Shown: one piece after another, positions 60,983-64,000 of the stretch
Layout of the letters: each line of letters starts with the position of its first letter
Numbering within the stretch: position 1 is the first letter of the stretch
DNA from: Cristatella mucedo
Taxonomy: Eukaryota > Bryozoa > Phylactolaemata > Cristatellidae
Reading direction: 5' to 3'
Length of the DNA stretch: 64,000 nucleotides
Assembly: GCA_009760855.2 (NCBI GenBank)
Contig: WPIO01000238.1
Coordinates: 62,001 to 126,000, forward strand
Notes under the pieces: model-generated
Databases searched by the model: none
Told to the model about the DNA's origin: nothing
What the model saw: the letters and a program-made list of their open reading frames with translations, nothing else
Made by a program: the position numbers and the translations under genes

Positions 60983-62949
60983 GTCAGTACAATACAGCTC
61001 AGGATCGAGCGAATACACGTAAATATAAAGGCATGCTTTGGCAGGCCATTGGGGGTCCAACGTTTTGGCAAGCATTCATCCATAGCACACAAACAAGAGA
61101 CAGCACTAGGGATTACAGGTACTGCATTAAAAGAATTCATGGGGGGCCTGTACATCAACTACGTACTCATTCGAAAGCGCTCCTCAGCAATTCGATATGG
61201 TTATATTTTGTAAACCTGTTCCTAATGCCCTCGACAACAGATTGCAGTCACCATTAAGCTGGCAGACGCGGGCAAGAGTAGGCAAGGCAAGTAGGGGCAG
61301 GTGAGGGCAAGAGCAGATAGGGGCAGGCAGGCAGGCACAGGCAGGTCCGAGCGGGCTGGTATCTGGTAGGTTTAGAGACAAAGGCCCCCCATCCCCCCTT
61401 AGAGGATCCCGATCCTGCTAGTTAGCATTGGGTTAGCCTCGTTCGTGTCTTGCTCCATAGTCACTTTTTTATTATTAATGGGACTCTCTCATACTTTGAG
61501 CTCACTCTCATGTTCGCTGGTAATGATGAAACAAGTAAATAGAGTGCATGCCAACATGCGTGAAATTCGTAGAACAGGCCAATGGAGCGCTAGGCAAAAT
61601 CAAGTCACTTCCTGATGAAGCTGTAGCTGGCCAGCTATGATCCTAAGCTGCCCAGCTACAGCTCCCTGAAAGCTGCGTCATCCGGTGACGTAGCAGCGGC
61701 AGCACAGAGCTAGAGCCGGATCCGGTTGGCACGAAACTACAGCAAGCAGACGACAACTGATGAAAGTCGAGCAGAACGAGCTACAGCGAGGGCAAGTGAC
61801 TTCTAGCACAGCACGACAATTATGCGAGCTATATAATTAATAGCTAGCGGATGTACCTTTCGGATTACTGCAAGTCTCAAATACGTGTAGTTGTTGTGGC
61901 GTCTGGGTAAAAGTGTACACCTTTATTAGGGTATCCAACACGACCACGATTCTACAAATTCAAAGTCAAGTAGACGATGAAGCTTGCTCACATACCAGCT
62001 CGGTTGATGGCCAGACATGTAAACAGGAAAATCAACCACACAGCGAATCGAATTTACGTGGTGCCAAACTGGGTCCGGAGAGGCAGGTGCAGCTGGTCTG
62101 AGCACCCGGCAAACGGTCACGGCAGCCGGGTCCTTGACGTCGTGCCGAAAAACGGTAGCCACGACCACCAACCCTTTTCAAGCAGGCCACGGACTGTTAG
62201 TGCAGCAGCCAGGATGCCCCGTGGCTTGGCAGATTGCCAACCCAAACAAGCCGATGGGGAACTGCTGGCCGGAAGGTGAGGCTTGCTAAGGAATGCTATT
62301 CGATGAGCCTAGGCCAACCTGCCTGCCCACGAAGATGAGCCTGCACATGACAAGACACCCGAAGGGCTGACAGTGCAGTCACTAGTTTGAAAGCTGTTAG
62401 CCACCGGAAGGACTACTGAGCAGCTAGGCACCAGCTGCGCCGAGGACTGAGAGCGCAGGACCGGTCTTGCTTGCCCGAGGCCAGCCAGAGCCGACACTGC
62501 AGCCTGCTGCCGCCGCCGCCCCCCCCCCCCGAACGACAGCACAAGCTGTGTGCTCGCAGGCCGGCTACGACTGGCTCTAGCTTGCTTGTCTGGGGCGGCC
62601 GCAGCTTCCACCACCACCTCTCTCATGACTTCCCCTGATGGCTGCACTGCAGTCGGTAACTTCATTCCGACAGGGCTTGCTTGCTTCTGCCGTCAGCTCA
62701 TCAGTTCGAATATGTGCCTGTGTGGTGGGGGGGGGGCGTTGTGCGCCCCCTCAAGTGCTCTCATGAACAAATCGCTCCAGCTCCACCAACCCAAAGCTGC
62801 TGGTGACCTCTTCAACTCATTACAAATAATCGCAAGAGAAGCAGCAGTGTTGACATCGAGAGCACACCAACTGGAGAACCGAGAAACCACTAGTAGGTCT
62901 CCCTCTATGTCTTATCGCATTTCTAAGGAGAGCAAATAGAATTACCAAC
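60982..62949. other. Unassigned sequence, including a GGCAG-rich simple repeat
   Basis: GGCAGGCAGG- and GGGCAAGAG-type short repeats lie at 61268-61350, a C run at 62519-62530 and a G run at 62728-62736. Plus frame 62550-62939 (129 codons) and its antisense partner 62309-62665 show no domain. No gene is called. Confidence 0.4.
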
Positions 62950-64000
62950 AGGTTGCAATAGGCTTCGTGGCCACGCAGAGCCTATCGTGGGCGTACTGCA
63001 ACTGCATCTTTCTTCTGGCCATGTATCTGGTTCCACCTCAGTGAGCGATGTCAGGGCCATTGGTCACCTGGGGAGCCCTTATAGTATGGTAACTCGGGTT
63101 TTGGTTGTATGGCCAATTCGTTTCACTATCTATACACTCCCTCTTGTCGATGTCATTGCCAAAATCTCGGCTTTCGTTTTCATGCCGATGACACTCTGCT
63201 TTATCTACCCTTTGACCTCTTTTAAGCCTTGCTCCATATTCAACTCAAGTAACTCGCTTGAAGCACGCAACGATGATATTTGTAATTGAATGTCCACTAG
63301 CATCCTAAAGCTAATGACGATCAGACCAACCTTGTAGTTATGGGCAAGCCTAGTGTCAATTCACAAGTTGGACTATCTCACCCTCAAGATTGACTCACCA
63401 AGCATGACTACAGAGAGGCCTGTCCATAATCTAGGCTTATCATTCCAAAACGACTTGTCATGAGATGAGAGCATTTCTTCTTCTCTCAAAAGGCCTACTT
63501 TCAGCTAAGAAGCATTGCCAAAATTAGGGCCTGCTCCGAACAGAGTGTGGCGGTCAAAATAGTTCAGTCTGTGACATTGCGACTAGATTAGACCGCTGCT
63601 CACTCTATTCGGGATTCCCAGATTCGGGAGCCCCTTAATCATCTGCAACCGGTGCAAAACTTAGCAGCTCATCTGACCTGCCGTCAAAGGCATAGCTGCC
63701 ACATCACACCACTTCTGTCTGAGCTTCACTGGCTACCTATCAAGTATCGACTCGATTTCAAGACCCTCTGTCTGGCTTAAGGGTCGCTACACTCGCTTGC
63801 ATCAGATTACCTATTCGAGCTTCTAGCTCCTCTAGTCACATTGCTCTTGCACCGTCTGCAACTCCGCGACTTTCAGATGGCGCAGTGTCCCCAACACATT
63901 ATTGAAATCTTTTGATGGTTAAGCCTTCAGTTCCTACGTAGCAAAAGCTTGGTACTCCCATCGAGCTACGGTCATTACGTGCAATGACCTTGTGCCATTT
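62950..64000 (+). mobile_element. LINE relic (L2/CR1 group) at the right edge
   Basis: Decayed plus-strand LINE coding sequence. RFTIYTLPLVDVIAK precedes a motif C stretch whose DNA in another frame reads FHADDTLLYLPFDL (about 63170-63220). Then come 'GCCTACTTTCAGCTAAG' (AYFQL), 'CAACCGGTGCAAAACTTAG' (QPVQNL) and 'CACATCACACCACTTCTG'. Multiple frameshifts; cut by the window edge. Confidence 0.8.

Noticed and set aside
62309-62939. Overlapping 118- and 129-codon frames
   Set aside because: Antisense to each other, repeat-rich (C and G runs), no domain and no splice context.

Overview
The window is animal (metazoan) nuclear DNA, most likely from an invertebrate. The genes are split by many GT-AG introns, repeats are dense (LINEs, tRNA-derived SINEs, DNA-transposon MITEs, microsatellites), and nothing looks like an operon. 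I cannot name the species. Three conserved single-copy genes can be assembled exon by exon. IFT27/RABL4 lies on + (2537-4998, complete, 7 coding exons, 187 codons). NOC3L lies on - (7069-29951, 17 exons resolved; the last part of the C-terminus is tentative at 5603-6612). The C-terminal 60% of a PROPPIN closest to WDR45B/WIPI3 lies on - (54063-57092, 5 exons). They act in separate processes: intraflagellar transport, 60S ribosome assembly and autophagy.

Layout. 1-2500: LINE relic, a large (CT)n tract and the IFT27 upstream region. 2.5-5 kb: IFT27. 5-30 kb: NOC3L, convergent to IFT27, with introns full of transposons, including an L2/CR1-group LINE with a second truncated copy nested inside it (13.2-17.3 kb) and a SPIN-like hAT MITE (28532-28719). 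30-37 kb: mostly non-coding, with a Tigger-like element, a CAG repeat, a LINE relic carrying a SINE, and a hairpin-forming (TA)n tract. 37.2-37.65 kb: a decayed reading frame ending in a PCNA-binding-like motif. 37.7-44.9 kb: an AT-rich block with the decayed integrase and fibre-like frames of a Polinton/adintovirus-type element, split by a LINE. 45-52 kb: LINEs of several ages, including a young copy with an uninterrupted frame of about 614 codons. 54-57 kb: the WDR45B-like gene. 57-64 kb: simple repeats, unassigned sequence and a LINE relic at the right edge.

The most notable items are the SPIN-like MITE (a family known for horizontal transfer), the fossil Polinton/adintovirus-like integrase block, a GC-AG intron in the WDR45B-like gene, and a LINE-into-LINE insertion with a visible target-site duplication. 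All assignments come from reading translations and splice signals by eye; no database search was run.
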